A stretch of DNA of 34,704 nt from an uncultured Gammaproteobacteria bacterium (GCA_903862645.1 CAIOZF010000045.1:1-34704), one strand, 5' to 3'. Positions 8,111 through 16,764 are shown, numbered from the stretch's first letter. Numbers and translations: made by a program. Notes: generated by a model from the sequence alone, not told the origin.

Positions 8111-9211
8111 TCATGCCTTCCCCGCCAATTTAAGTTTATTCCTGTGTGAAAAATCCAACATTCGCTGCAATGGAATCATGGCTTTTTGCGCCAGCTCCCG
8201 ATCGACCACACTACGGTTGTTTCCTGTGAGGAGGGTGTTGTAGAGGCGCTCCAGCGAATTCATCGCCATCCAGGGACAATGTGCACAACTGCGGCAAGTG
8301 GCGTCATTGCCGGCAGTCGGCGCGATGATAAAGGTCTTCTCTGGCGCTAGTTGTTGCAGTTTGTAGAAAATTCCTTTGTCTGTGGCAACGATAAACGTCT
8401 GATTCTTCATGCCGACAGCAGCGTTGATAATCTGTGTGGTAGACCCTATGACATCCGCGATGGCCAACACTGCCTCCGGAGACTCTGGATGAGCCAAGAT
8501 GGCTGCATCAGGATATAGCGCCCGCATGTCCAACAAGCCTTTTGCCTTAAATTCCTCATGCACAATGCAGGCACCATCCCACAACAACATGTCGGCACCA
8601 GTGCATTTCTGAATGTAAGCGCCCAGATGCTTGTCCGGCGCCCAGATAATTTTTTCACCCAGTGCATGCAAATGATCGACAACATCAACCGCGATGCTTG
8701 AGGTCACCACCCAGTCAGCTCGAGCTTTCACGGCGGCAGAGGTATTGGCATAGACAACAACGGTACGATCGGGATGCTCATCGCAGAAAGCACGGAAGGC
8801 ATCAGCCGGGCACGCAAGATCGAGGGAGCAGGTGGCCTCCAGTGTCGGCATGAGCACCTTTTTATCAGGGCTGAGTATGCAAGCTGTCTCACCCATGAAC
8901 CGCACACCAGCAACCACCAGTGTCGATGCCGTGGCGTCTCTGCCGAAGCGAGCCATCTCCAGGGAATCGGACACAACACCACCAGTTTCCTCAGCCAGCT
9001 CCTGCAGCAAGGCATCCGTGTAGTAGTGCGCGACAAGTACCGCGTCCTTGTCTTTCAGCAACCGTTTGATGCGATCTTTGTAGTCGGCGACTTGTCCGGC
9101 ATCAATAACCCGTGGAGGCGCGACCTTCGCCAGATGTTGCCTGACCAACGCAGTATCCGCCGCCAAACTGGATGACTCGGGAATGGTCGTAGAACAAATT
9201 GTAGTTGTCAT
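8111..9211 (-). CDS. nadA: Quinolinate synthase A
   Basis: NadA condenses iminoaspartate with dihydroxyacetone phosphate to quinolinate in de novo NAD synthesis, using a 4Fe-4S cluster. The 366-residue protein shows the triplicated NadA architecture and the three cluster-cysteine regions: [20 protein letters not shown] and the C-terminal [13 protein letters not shown] block. The [19 protein letters not shown] substrate motif is also present. Length is normal and the start ATG at 9211 fits the usual N-terminus. It converges on bepA with a 15-bp gap. Upstream of it begins the decayed mobile region. Confidence 0.96.
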   Translation of the reverse strand: MTTTICSTTIPESSSLAADTALVRQHLAKVAPPRVIDAGQVADYKDRIKRLLKDKDAVLVAHYYTDALLQELAEETGGVVSDSLEMARFGRDATASTLVVAGVRFMGETACILSPDKKVLMPTLEATCSLDLACPADAFRAFCDEHPDRTVVVYANTSAAVKARADWVVTSSIAVDVVDHLHALGEKIIWAPDKHLGAYIQKCTGADMLLWDGACIVHEEFKAKGLLDMRALYPDAAILAHPESPEAVLAIADVIGSTTQIINAAVGMKNQTFIVATDKGIFYKLQQLAPEKTFIIAPTAGNDATCRSCAHCPWMAMNSLERLYNTLLTGNNRSVVDRELAQKAMIPLQRMLDFSHRNKLKLAGKA

Positions 9212-9364
9212 AGCCGCTGCTTCAGTTGCATGAACAGTCCTGCACGGGACTCTTACGAAATCCCCTGCAAGTCAATGAATACGTGGAAGGCGCGTAGTCT
9301 AGGGGAAAAATTGTGCAAAAGATACCGAGCCCGGTCCGCCGACTCTCGGGCCTGGCATGTTGCC

Positions 9365-9526
9365 TTAGGACTGCTCGCTGCCCGATTTTGCGAGCAGCAC
9401 AGCAAGCTCAGCAGCCGGTATTGGACGAGTGAAAAAATAACCGTGCGCCTCATCAAAAGGTGCCTGTTCCAAAAGCCCCAGCTGTGCGGATGTCTGGACC
9501 CCTTCGGCAATGACCTTCAGCTTAAA
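9365..9526 (-). pseudogene. C-terminal remnant of an EAL-domain (c-di-GMP phosphodiesterase) protein
   Basis: About 54 residues match the last part of EAL domains. KVIAEGVQT carries the conserved Glu of the A-E-G-V strand. Then comes FDEAHGYFFTRPIP, equivalent to the usual CDxxQGYxxxRPxP with His in place of Gln, and a short helical tail before the stop. The catalytic EAL signature, metal-binding Asp pair and any upstream GGDEF or sensor domain are missing. Upstream of residue FKL the frame continues for 35 codons without family resemblance, so the 5' end was lost at a junction near 9526. It cannot be an active phosphodiesterase. Confidence 0.75.
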
Positions 9527-9646
9527 ATTGTCAGCAGGCTGAATAACTTGCCTCTCCAGCAGCGTACTGCGTTGATGCTCCGCGAGGTTCGTTACAAGCA
9601 GCGCCATCATGACCGCGTGGATCCCGGCCACCCCCGGATTTCAGCA

Positions 9647-9790
9647 TCAAGGCACCCCCACCTTCCGCACCTCTAACTCAACGCGGGAGATATAGTCCCT
9701 CGCTACGTCGAAATCGGCGTCAATCGCATGTAGAAAGCCTGCGGACTTCATCCCGCTGAGGACGGCTCGCACCTCCTCCGTACTTTCAAG
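9647..9790 (-). pseudogene. Unidentified C-terminal ORF fragment
   Basis: A stop-to-stop frame of about 47 codons, with a possible GTG start at 9772 and a plausible globular composition (includes GFLHAIDADFDVARDY and ISRVELEVRKVGVP). A GGAGGAG run touches the GTG, too close for a normal ribosome site. I do not recognise the family. The frame is closed by a stop exactly where the integrase remnant of the other strand begins, so it reads like the tail of a gene cut at about 9780 rather than a complete small gene. It could also be chance. Confidence 0.3.
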
Positions 9791-10125
9791 CTAAAACGGA
9801 GGGCTTTAACTCGGTTTGGCAGCGGTTTATGAAAAGGGTTCTGACCAAGACGGATGTAAAGGAGCGCTTTATAGAGCACGACCTGAGAGCGAAGAACGCA
9901 AGCGACGAGAAGGATGAGAGAGTTGCAAGTAAGCGGAAGGATCATAGCAGCCAGCAGACCACGCACAAGGTCTACCGGCGCAAGGCGGAACTGAGCGAAT
10001 CACTGAGTCCGGAGAGCATTGGGCTGTCCGGGCTGATCCTGAAAGCCCGATCCTCAAAAGAGGACAGAGATACAATCAGGAAAAATAGATACAAAGGTAA
10101 AGTAGTGCGCCTCTGTAAGCCTTGA
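9760..10125 (+). pseudogene. 5'-truncated tyrosine recombinase (phage/island integrase) remnant
   Basis: The frame opens after a TGA at 9757 and reads into the C-terminal catalytic half of a tyrosine integrase. First comes PYFQAKTEGFNSVWQRFM, then FIEHDLRAKNASDE with the conserved Arg of the HxxR box, then HSSQQTTHKVYRRKAE with the second box His and the nucleophile Tyr. The N-terminal SAM-like domain, the first catalytic Arg and the catalytic Lys are missing. The LLGH segment is replaced by a non-consensus KRKDH, suggesting decay. It ends 3 bp before the CCA end of tRNA-Lys, the usual place for an integrase whose attachment site is a tRNA 3' end. Confidence 0.75.
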
Positions 10126-10128
10126 ATA

Positions 10129-10204
10129 TGGTGGGCCGTGTGCGACTTGAACGCACGACCAATTGGTTAAAAGCCAACTGCTCTACCGACTGAGCTAACG
10201 ACCC
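10129..10204 (-). tRNA. tRNA-Lys (anticodon TTT)
   Basis: The minus strand folds into a 76-nt tRNA with encoded CCA (10129-10131). The 7-bp acceptor stem is GGGTCGT/ACGGCCC with one G-T pair. The D-arm contains AGCTCAGTCGGTAGAGC, the anticodon loop is CTTTTAA with anticodon TTT at 10169-10171, and the T-arm is GTGCG TTCAAGT CGCAC. It lies between queC and the integrase remnant. Its 3' end faces the integrase scrap, consistent with use as an attachment site; I did not find a second copy of the 3' end in the window. Confidence 0.97.
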
Positions 10205-10220
10205 ATGAAACGAGGGCGAC

Positions 10221-10248
10221 ATACTACTATCATCAGGAAAAAAGACAA
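10221..10248 (-). promoter_or_regulatory. Probable promoter of tRNA-Lys
   Basis: On the minus strand TTGTCT (10243-10248) and TAGTAT (10221-10226) are separated by 16 bp. The -10 box ends 16 bp before the tRNA 5' end, and a GC-rich stretch lies between them, as expected for a stringently controlled stable-RNA promoter. Confidence 0.4.
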
Positions 10249-10283
10249 GCACTTTGTGGCGAAAAAGTCCCCTTGGTTGGAAT

Positions 10284-11009
10284 TCAGAAATATCGCGTGG
10301 GATCGTCGAGTCCTGCCTCCGCAAATCCCTTTTTCCTGAATCGACAACTGTCACATCGACCGCACGCGCGCCCATCAGCGTCAGCCTGATAACAGGAGAC
10401 AGTTCTGGCATAGTCGACACCCAGACCTACACCGGTTTTGATAATTTCCGCTTTACTGAGAGATATCAGCGGAGTTTCGATTGAAATCGGCGATCCCTGT
10501 AGTGCCGCACGCGTGGCCAGAGTCGCCATATTCTCGAAAGCTTGAATAAATTCCGGGCGGCAATCCGGATAGCCAGAATAATCGCGCGCATTCACACCAA
10601 TAAAAATTGCACGCGCTTCGATTACTTCAGCAAGAGCCAATGCATAGGAAAGAAATATGGTATTGCGCGCAGGAACATAAGTAATTGGAATTCCCTCACT
10701 CTCTTCCTCTGGTACACTGAGACCGTGGTCAGTAAGGGCGGAACCTCCAAGCGCCCCTATACCCAATGGGATCACCAGATGTTTAGCGACCCCTATCGCG
10801 GCAGTGATATTACGAGCAGCCTGTAATTCGCTTGATGAACGTTGCCCGTAATCGAAGCTCAGCGCATAAATAGTGTATCCCTGTGCCCGTGCAATTGCCA
10901 GACAAGTGGTAGAATCAAGTCCGCCTGAAACCAGCACCACGGCATTTTTGGAAACCAATTGAGCCGCCGTTCCAGATCTCGCCCCAATCTCATTCGTTAC
11001 AGTGCTCAC
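10284..11009 (-). CDS. queC: 7-cyano-7-deazaguanine synthase QueC
   Basis: QueC converts 7-carboxy-7-deazaguanine to preQ0 with ATP and ammonia, the precursor of queuosine. It has the PP-loop SGGLDSTT near the N-terminus and the family zinc site at the C-terminus ([24 protein letters not shown] region, one Cys followed by CxxCxxC). The start is uncertain. GTG at 11015 is possible, but AGAGG lies 5 bp before the in-frame GTG at 11009, so I chose that one. Both leave about 20 residues before the PP-loop strand, longer than usual. It lies 32 bp after queE and the two form an operon. Confidence 0.95.
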   Translation of the reverse strand: MSTVTNEIGARSGTAAQLVSKNAVVLVSGGLDSTTCLAIARAQGYTIYALSFDYGQRSSSELQAARNITAAIGVAKHLVIPLGIGALGGSALTDHGLSVPEEESEGIPITYVPARNTIFLSYALALAEVIEARAIFIGVNARDYSGYPDCRPEFIQAFENMATLATRAALQGSPISIETPLISLSKAEIIKTGVGLGVDYARTVSCYQADADGRACGRCDSCRFRKKGFAEAGLDDPTRYF

Positions 11010-11041
11010 AGGCACCTCTACTAGTTCGTTTGCGGATAGAT

Positions 11042-11695
11042 TCAGTGACCAGATTGATCACCCCAGACAATTTTATGCAACTGCAACTGCATTCGAACCT
11101 GCAGGCGATCTGCGAGAATCCATTCGGCCAAATCTTTGTACGTCAGTTTTCCAAAACTCGGCGAAAAAAGAATTTCACTGACCCTGTTGCGAAGATCATA
11201 CTGATCACACTTCGCCTTGGACCACTCATAGTCACGTCTGTCACAGATGACAAATTTTACCTGATCATGTGATTTTAAATAACCAATATTGGATTCCAGG
11301 TTTCTGTGACATTCGTCAGAGCCTGGGGTCTTCAGATCCAGTACTGTTACCACTCTGGAATCGACATTCTCAATCGACAAAGCGCCGCTGGTTTCAAGAG
11401 AAACTTCGTATCCTTGCTCACACAACCGCTCTAGAAAAATCAGACAGGCAGGCTGCGCCAAGGGCTCCCCTCCGGTCACTGTGACGTACCTAGCGCCATA
11501 ACTGGCAACAGTCGCCAAAATGTCCTTCTGCGCGAGCACATCCCCTTTGTGGAAAGCGTACGCAGTATCACAATACTGACAACGCAGAGGGCAGCCTGTC
11601 AGACGAACAAATACCGTGGGAATTCCGACTGTTCTCGCCTCTCCCTGTAGGGAATAGAAAATCTCATTGATTCGAAGAGTAATGGAATCGTTCAT
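11042..11695 (-). CDS. queE: 7-carboxy-7-deazaguanine synthase QueE
   Basis: QueE is a radical-SAM enzyme that rearranges 6-carboxytetrahydropterin to 7-carboxy-7-deazaguanine in preQ0 and queuosine synthesis. It shows the substrate motif [20 protein letters not shown], then the cluster motif [10 protein letters not shown] (CxxxCxxC), and [10 protein letters not shown] for SAM binding. I start at the ATG at 11695 ([13 protein letters not shown]) because the longer frame begins with TTG at 11740 and adds non-family residues. No strong ribosome site is visible at either. It follows cpoB by about 100 bp and is followed by queC, the Pseudomonas order. Confidence 0.94.
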   Translation of the reverse strand: MNDSITLRINEIFYSLQGEARTVGIPTVFVRLTGCPLRCQYCDTAYAFHKGDVLAQKDILATVASYGARYVTVTGGEPLAQPACLIFLERLCEQGYEVSLETSGALSIENVDSRVVTVLDLKTPGSDECHRNLESNIGYLKSHDQVKFVICDRRDYEWSKAKCDQYDLRNRVSEILFSPSFGKLTYKDLAEWILADRLQVRMQLQLHKIVWGDQSGH

Positions 11696-11792
11696 GAAAA
11701 CCACGGATTCAATATGATTTGTCCGGTTAGTTTCGGACAATGTAAAAAGAGTTCGGCAGGTGAAAACCCACCGGTAGAAGTGACATCAACAA

Positions 11793-12779
11793 TCAGTTCA
11801 TCGAACGCAGATAAATGTCTGCCAAATTAGCAGCTGAGGTGTTGGGATAGCGAGACTGCACCTGACGCAGCAGTTGTTTGGCTCGATCAGCATTGCCCAG
11901 CTTGTCATAGACAGTGCCCAGAGAGTACATAGCGTCGTCTACTTTGCGTCCATCCGGGTACTGATTGACGATCACCTCAAATGCATCACGCGCCTCGTTG
12001 AGCATCGCGAGATTCATATAAGCCTGACCTTTCCAATAATAGGCGTTGGTAATAAACCGGCCAGCCGGGTACAAACTCAGATACTGATCAAATTCAGCCA
12101 CAGAACGCTGATATTGCTCTTCCTGTAGTAGCGAATCCAAGGCCGCCTGGTACTGCTGCTGCTCCGAAAGTAGTGTCGGCTGCAAGGAGGGTATCGTCGG
12201 AGCATCATTCACCGCCAAAGTTGTCGCAGCAGGTGCAGGATTCACTGCAGTCGGGACAGCGGCCGCATTAATTGCCGAAGCAGATGTTGTTGTCGTCGGC
12301 CTGCTTACAACTGCGGAAGCATTCGTCTGTGGAATTGCCGCTGGGGTTGCGCTCGAAACAGTCTGTGCCGCTGCCGCTGGCCGCTGCGCACTCACTTGTT
12401 GAGGTATGCTGGATGTCTGTGGGGTCACACCAGGAAGAGCGGAGACGCTGACCTGACTGGTGGTTGCGGAAGACAGGGCACCCAGTCTGGCATCCAAATC
12501 AGTATACCTGTCCAGCGACTCGCGCTGCAGGTTTCTTAAATCGTAACCTTGTTCTTCTACCAGACCTCGGAGGGTCTCCAGTTCAGCACGCATCTCCCTG
12601 AACTGATCAAGCAGCATGACTAAGGCATCGTTCGATGAAGCACTGCCCAACTGACCCCCTTGAGGGATCTGGCCGGGCAGGTAAGGCTGTGCTTCCACAA
12701 CCCCAGCAGCGCTCATTACAGAAGTACTGAGCGTAGCGGTCTGCACTGCTACAAAAAGCGCTGCGAGGTAGTGTTTCAT
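11793..12779 (-). CDS. cpoB: Cell division coordinator CpoB (YbgF)
   Basis: CpoB is a periplasmic partner of TolA that couples peptidoglycan synthesis by PBP1B to outer-membrane constriction. It has a signal peptide (residues 1 to about 24), an N-terminal trimerising coiled coil (about 50-100, Leu and Arg/Glu heptads), and a long Ala/Thr/Pro/Gln-rich linker (about 105-210). The C-terminal half holds TPR repeats (AYYWKGQAYMNLAMLNEARDAF and following). The linker is longer than in E. coli. It is the last gene of the tol-pal cluster, 25 bp after pal. Confidence 0.92.
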   Translation of the reverse strand: MKHYLAALFVAVQTATLSTSVMSAAGVVEAQPYLPGQIPQGGQLGSASSNDALVMLLDQFREMRAELETLRGLVEEQGYDLRNLQRESLDRYTDLDARLGALSSATTSQVSVSALPGVTPQTSSIPQQVSAQRPAAAAQTVSSATPAAIPQTNASAVVSRPTTTTSASAINAAAVPTAVNPAPAATTLAVNDAPTIPSLQPTLLSEQQQYQAALDSLLQEEQYQRSVAEFDQYLSLYPAGRFITNAYYWKGQAYMNLAMLNEARDAFEVIVNQYPDGRKVDDAMYSLGTVYDKLGNADRAKQLLRQVQSRYPNTSAANLADIYLRSMN

Positions 12780-12804
12780 ACTGTTAGATCTGCCTTATCG
12801 GGTA

Positions 12805-13326
12805 TTACTTGATTTCCACTCGACGATTCAGACGGTATCCAGCTTCTGTCTGACCTTGGTCGGCTGGCCTTTCTTCACCGTAGCTCACAGTTTCGATCTG
12901 TGACAGTGACGCACCGTTGACTACCAGGTAGTCACGGATGCTGTGAGAACGACGCTCGCCCAAGGCAAGGTTGTACTCTCTGGTACCGCGCTCGTCTGCA
13001 TGACCTTCCAGACGAATTCTGCGGCTTGAGTTAGCAGCAAGGTTACGGCCGTGAATGGCCAGAACATCGCGATCGGATGCCATGAACTCTGACACGTCGA
13101 AGTCGAAGTAGAACACGGTGGTGTTCAGTGCGGCTTGTTCCATCAGACGACGGGCTTCTGCTTCGCGTGCAATACGCTCAGCTTCCGCTCGTTGCGCTGC
13201 TGCTGTAGTCGCATCGATACCAGAAGTATCGGCGGTCTGAGCTACTGCTTCCTCGTCGCCAGTCGAACTACAGGCCGCCAGGCCCAGAATCGACAAAGCT
13301 AGGATCATTGATTTCAATACTTTCAT
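12805..13326 (-). CDS. pal: Peptidoglycan-associated lipoprotein Pal
   Basis: Pal tethers the outer membrane to peptidoglycan and is positioned at septa by the Tol motor. The lipobox LAAC places the lipidated Cys at residue 19 when starting at the ATG at 13326. A short linker follows, then an OmpA-like domain with FYFDFDVSEF, LEGHADERGTREYNLALGERR for diaminopimelate binding, and the conserved C-terminal VSYGEERP and RLNRRVEIK. The upstream reading to 13389 would hide the signal peptide and is rejected. The gap from tolB is 66 bp. Confidence 0.96.
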   Translation of the reverse strand: MKVLKSMILALSILGLAACSSTGDEEAVAQTADTSGIDATTAAAQRAEAERIAREAEARRLMEQAALNTTVFYFDFDVSEFMASDRDVLAIHGRNLAANSSRRIRLEGHADERGTREYNLALGERRSHSIRDYLVVNGASLSQIETVSYGEERPADQGQTEAGYRLNRRVEIK

Positions 13327-13392
13327 GCTGTGCGTACCCACTCTGTAAGTCCTCCAATAGGCTGATGCTATCAAATGTATGTATAACAACCT

Positions 13393-14712
13393 TCAATTTA
13401 AGAACGGGGACCAAGATGGTTCCCGAACATCGCCCTGCGCGGATGGTAAACGGAACTTCACGCGGCCGTCAATGGAGACGGCATCGAGGATTCCTCTGCC
13501 GTTCACCTTGGTAGCGAACATGATCATACTTCCGTTTGGAGCCACGCTGGGAGATTCGTCTAGTGATGTGTCAGTAAGTGTAATGACCCGCTGAGAATCC
13601 ATATTGAAGATAGCTATGCTGTAGCTATTATCCTCACGGGTACCACGTCTGACATGAACCAGATTCTTGCCGTCCGGCAGGAATCTGGCTTTAGCACAAT
13701 AAAAACAATCGAAGGTGAGCCGCTCGGCAAACCCTCCGGAACCACCGGAAACGGGAACCTGATAAATCTGCGGCTGCCCGGTTCGATCTGATGTAAATAC
13801 GACGGAGCGACTGTCTGCTGTCCAACTCGGCTCCGTATCAACTCTTGGATGGTCAGTCAACCGTGTCAGCTCGCTGCTCATCAAATCCATCACATATATG
13901 TCGGGGCTACCGTCCTTCGAGAGCACCATGGCCAGTTTGGTACCATCAGGAGACCATACCGGTGAACTGTTGATGCCGGGGAAATTGGTAATCTGACGTC
14001 GTTCCCCGGTGGCAATTTCTTGAATATAGATGCGCGGCAGATCAGTCTCAAATGAAAGATAAGCAATTTGTCGGCCATCTGGTGACCATGCAGGAGACAT
14101 CAACGGTTCCTGAGACTCCACCAGAACCTGGGACCGGTGACCATCATAGTCAGCCTTCTCTATTTTGTAGTAAGTCAGATCCTGAGATACGAACTGCGCA
14201 GACACATAGAGAATCTCAGTTGAGAAGGCTCCGCGATTCCCCGTGACCTGCTCATAGACAACATTGCTGATCTCGTGAGCAATATCCCTGAGCTGTTCAA
14301 CCGAGCCGGTCAACACCTCACCAATTAACTTCTGTTCACGCGTAACATCGAAAAATTCATATTGAACCTGTACCAGCTGACTGCCTGGCGAGTGGTTGAT
14401 TTTGCCAATCAACAAATAATCCTGGGCCAGGATACGCCAGTCACGAAAATACACTTCCGATGCTTCATCAGGCATGCTCAGCATATTGGCGCGCCCCAAA
14501 GCCCGGAATTCTCCCACTTGTTGAAGGTCGGCAGAAACGATTTCTGCCACGTCTTCACCAAGGGCATTTGCGCCTTCCCAGGTAAACGGCACAATAGCGA
14601 TAGGGATAGGATTGTCTATCCCCTGGGTAATCTCGATGTTCAGGTCCGCTGCAGACACTGCTCTGGCACAAAACAGACCCAGCAGCAGTATCTGGAAAAT
14701 ACTTTTCTTCAA
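13393..14712 (-). CDS. tolB: Tol-Pal system protein TolB
   Basis: TolB is the periplasmic component that binds Pal and is handled by TolA during constriction. The 439-residue protein has a signal peptide (about residues 1-21), an N-terminal alpha/beta domain, and a six-bladed beta-propeller with repeated SPAWSPDG-type blades (MSPAWSPDGRQIAYLSFE, SSPVWSPDGTKLAMV, and others). The start codon is TTG at 14712, overlapping the tolA stop as TTGA. GAGGA lies 9 bp upstream, supporting translational coupling to tolA. Confidence 0.95.
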   Translation of the reverse strand: MKKSIFQILLLGLFCARAVSAADLNIEITQGIDNPIPIAIVPFTWEGANALGEDVAEIVSADLQQVGEFRALGRANMLSMPDEASEVYFRDWRILAQDYLLIGKINHSPGSQLVQVQYEFFDVTREQKLIGEVLTGSVEQLRDIAHEISNVVYEQVTGNRGAFSTEILYVSAQFVSQDLTYYKIEKADYDGHRSQVLVESQEPLMSPAWSPDGRQIAYLSFETDLPRIYIQEIATGERRQITNFPGINSSPVWSPDGTKLAMVLSKDGSPDIYVMDLMSSELTRLTDHPRVDTEPSWTADSRSVVFTSDRTGQPQIYQVPVSGGSGGFAERLTFDCFYCAKARFLPDGKNLVHVRRGTREDNSYSIAIFNMDSQRVITLTDTSLDESPSVAPNGSMIMFATKVNGRGILDAVSIDGRVKFRLPSAQGDVREPSWSPFLN

Positions 14713-15548
14713 TTCAATAAGTCCTCGGGTCTGAACGTTAGCCGAAATGTTCTGAAATTACGCTCAAAAAGCGAGTAAGGCATACCCTGCAATTCGCTAA
14801 ACCTGTTGACCTTACGGACTGCGGTATCCGCAGCTCGGTCAAACGCAAAATCACCACTGGACTGATCGATCACAACATCCAGAATGTCCCCTGTTGGAGC
14901 CAGCGTAATTCGTAATACTGTCACCATGCCATTTCTGGCACTGGGCGGGCGCGACCATTGCTCTTGCACCAGATCGTGGATTAGAGACGTATATGACATC
15001 ACTGCCTCAGACTCCTGGGCTGCAATTTCGCTCGCCTCAACATCCTGCTGCGCCTGCAGGGCTTGTTCCTGACGCTGACGCTCCTGCTCAGCAGCCAACT
15101 CCTGCTGATCGCGCACTTCCTCTTCTTTGGCCTGATCCTGCTTCTGGCGCTCTTCCCGCTGCTTCTGCTCCTCTGCCTTGCGCTGCTGCTCCGCTTGCTG
15201 ATTGCGCTCCAATTCCCGCGTTTGCTGTAACGCATTACGCTCTTGCTCGGTGCGGCGCTCCGCCTCCTGGCGCTGCTGCTCTTCTCTGGCAGCTACTTCT
15301 CGCTGCTCTTCCTGCTGGCGCTGCTCAGAACGCTGTTCTTCGACCCTGCGGACCTGTCTCTGCTGTTGCACCTGTGCATTCTTTACCTGTGGATTCTCAC
15401 CAACCAGCGTCGCCTTGATGGATGGAGGACTGACTATATCAAGCACCTCCGTACTTGCTCTTTGAAAAAAGAACAAAGACGCGAGCACCGAGCAGTGCAG
15501 CACCACAGCGAGAAAAATCGAGAATGGATAACCATTAAAAGCAGTCAC
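14709..15548 (-). CDS. tolA: Tol-Pal inner membrane protein TolA
   Basis: TolA spans the periplasm and transmits energy from TolQR to TolB-Pal. It has one N-terminal membrane segment (about residues 9-28), and a long helical domain II dominated by Glu, Gln, Arg and Ala (about 50-175). The C-terminal TonB/TolA-like domain III includes TVLRITLAPTGDILDVVIDQSSGD and FDRAADTAVRKVNRF. It starts with GTG at 15548 with no clear ribosome site, and lies 12 bp after tolR. The 279-residue length is short compared with E. coli TolA, mainly in domain II. Confidence 0.92.
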   Translation of the reverse strand: MTAFNGYPFSIFLAVVLHCSVLASLFFFQRASTEVLDIVSPPSIKATLVGENPQVKNAQVQQQRQVRRVEEQRSEQRQQEEQREVAAREEQQRQEAERRTEQERNALQQTRELERNQQAEQQRKAEEQKQREERQKQDQAKEEEVRDQQELAAEQERQRQEQALQAQQDVEASEIAAQESEAVMSYTSLIHDLVQEQWSRPPSARNGMVTVLRITLAPTGDILDVVIDQSSGDFAFDRAADTAVRKVNRFSELQGMPYSLFERNFRTFRLTFRPEDLLN

Positions 15549-15560
15549 AACAAATATTAA

Positions 15561-15998
15561 CTATTCCAAAGGTTTGGTGATCAAATTAGGACTGGCCACC
15601 CCAGCAGACTGCAGCACTGACATCAACTCAATGAAAGAACTGTAGCTACTCTGCCCATCCCCCTCGACAAACACCTGAATCTGCGGATTAGCCGCCACTA
15701 TTTTGCCAACCTGCTCCCCAACAAGCTCCAGCGCCACTGCCTCTGGAGTCTCCTCAGCTTCAGTAGCCCCAAGACTGAGGTAGAACATACCATCAGCACT
15801 TATTGAAACCACCAAAGTTTCTGTATTCTCATCAATCTCAATCGGCTCCGAGGAGGCCTCGGGAAGATCAACTTTCAACCCCTGCGTCAGCAACGGGGCT
15901 GTGACCATGAAGACAATGAGCAGAACCAGCATCACGTCAATGTAGGGCACTACATTGATCTCTGCCATAGGTCTGCGGCGCTTTCTGACTGTCTCCAT
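15561..15998 (-). CDS. tolR: Tol-Pal motor subunit TolR
   Basis: TolR is a single-pass ExbD-family subunit that forms the proton channel with TolQ. After a basic N-terminus, the segment from about residue 15 contains [18 protein letters not shown], with the conserved membrane Asp. The periplasmic domain contains the [19 protein letters not shown] block near the C-terminus. Length (145 residues) and position between tolQ and tolA are standard. The gap to tolQ is 33 bp. Confidence 0.95.
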   Translation of the reverse strand: METVRKRRRPMAEINVVPYIDVMLVLLIVFMVTAPLLTQGLKVDLPEASSEPIEIDENTETLVVSISADGMFYLSLGATEAEETPEAVALELVGEQVGKIVAANPQIQVFVEGDGQSSYSSFIELMSVLQSAGVASPNLITKPLE

Positions 15999-16031
15999 AA
16001 CTCTTTACCGATTCTATGCGCTTGCGCTGCT

Positions 16032-16730
16032 TTACGCCTTGCCCGGATTGCTATACACCTGCCTATGTAAAATACTGGCAAATTCTTCTGTAAAGGTCAG
16101 GTAGTTATTCGTAATCGACTCGACTCTAGACGAATACCTGTTGTAAGCCACCACTGCAGGGATTGCAGCAAACAGACCCATTGCCGTCGCGATCAGCGCC
16201 TCAGCAATCCCTGGCGCTACCACCTGCAGACTGGCCTGACTCTGACCTGCCAGACTGATAAACGAATTCATGATGCCTATAACCGTTCCAAACAGACCAA
16301 TGTACGGCGACACAGAGCCGACAGTCGCCAGAAATGTCAAATTCTTTTCCAGTTTTTCTTCTTCGCGGGAGTAAGCCACACGCATAGCACGCTGTGCCCC
16401 GCTCATAACAGCATCAGACTCGATGCCACCCTGCTGCCGCAGACGCATGAATTCCTTGAACCCTGCTCTAAAAATATTTTCCATGCCACCGGTTGGCTTA
16501 TTTTCTTTTTGCTGACTGCTGCCTTCGCGGAACAGCTGACTGAGATCCATCCCTGACCAGAAGCGCTTCTCGAAAATGGACATGCCACTCTCGGCAGACG
16601 ACAATACCAGCCAGCGCTGAATAATCATGACCCAAGATGTCACGGAAGCCGCAAAAAGTATGAGCATCACCAACTGGACGGGCAGAGTCGCCTCAAGTAT
16701 CAGGCGCCACACGTTCAACGATTCACCCAC
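16032..16730 (-). CDS. tolQ: Tol-Pal motor subunit TolQ
   Basis: TolQ (MotA/ExbB family) forms the pentameric stator of the Tol motor. The 232-residue protein has an N-terminal membrane helix (about 13-38), a charged cytoplasmic loop, and the two conserved C-terminal helices with GSVSPYIGLFGTVIGIMNSF and IATAMGLFAAIPAVVAYN. It starts with GTG at 16730, preceded by AGAGGAAG at a good distance. It is the first gene of the tol cluster here; ybgC, which normally precedes it, is not found between ruvB and tolQ. Confidence 0.96.
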   Translation of the reverse strand: MGESLNVWRLILEATLPVQLVMLILFAASVTSWVMIIQRWLVLSSAESGMSIFEKRFWSGMDLSQLFREGSSQQKENKPTGGMENIFRAGFKEFMRLRQQGGIESDAVMSGAQRAMRVAYSREEEKLEKNLTFLATVGSVSPYIGLFGTVIGIMNSFISLAGQSQASLQVVAPGIAEALIATAMGLFAAIPAVVAYNRYSSRVESITNNYLTFTEEFASILHRQVYSNPGKA

Positions 16731-16764
16731 TTCGACTTCCTCTTAGCACAGAAAAACTGCCGGC

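Noticed and set aside
9230-9676. 148-codon plus-strand frame upstream of nadA
   Set aside because: Most of it is antisense to the recognisable EAL tail; only a short sigma-factor-like stretch is worth noting and is reported separately.
11696-11792. preQ1 riboswitch before queE
   Set aside because: I looked for a class I preQ1 aptamer (stem-loop plus A-rich tail) in the leader and saw none; only a 4-bp hairpin is present.
14993-15418. Long Ala/Pro/Leu-rich plus-strand frames opposite tolA
   Set aside because: They are the antisense of the repetitive Gln/Glu/Arg coiled-coil codons of tolA, which naturally lack stops in other frames.
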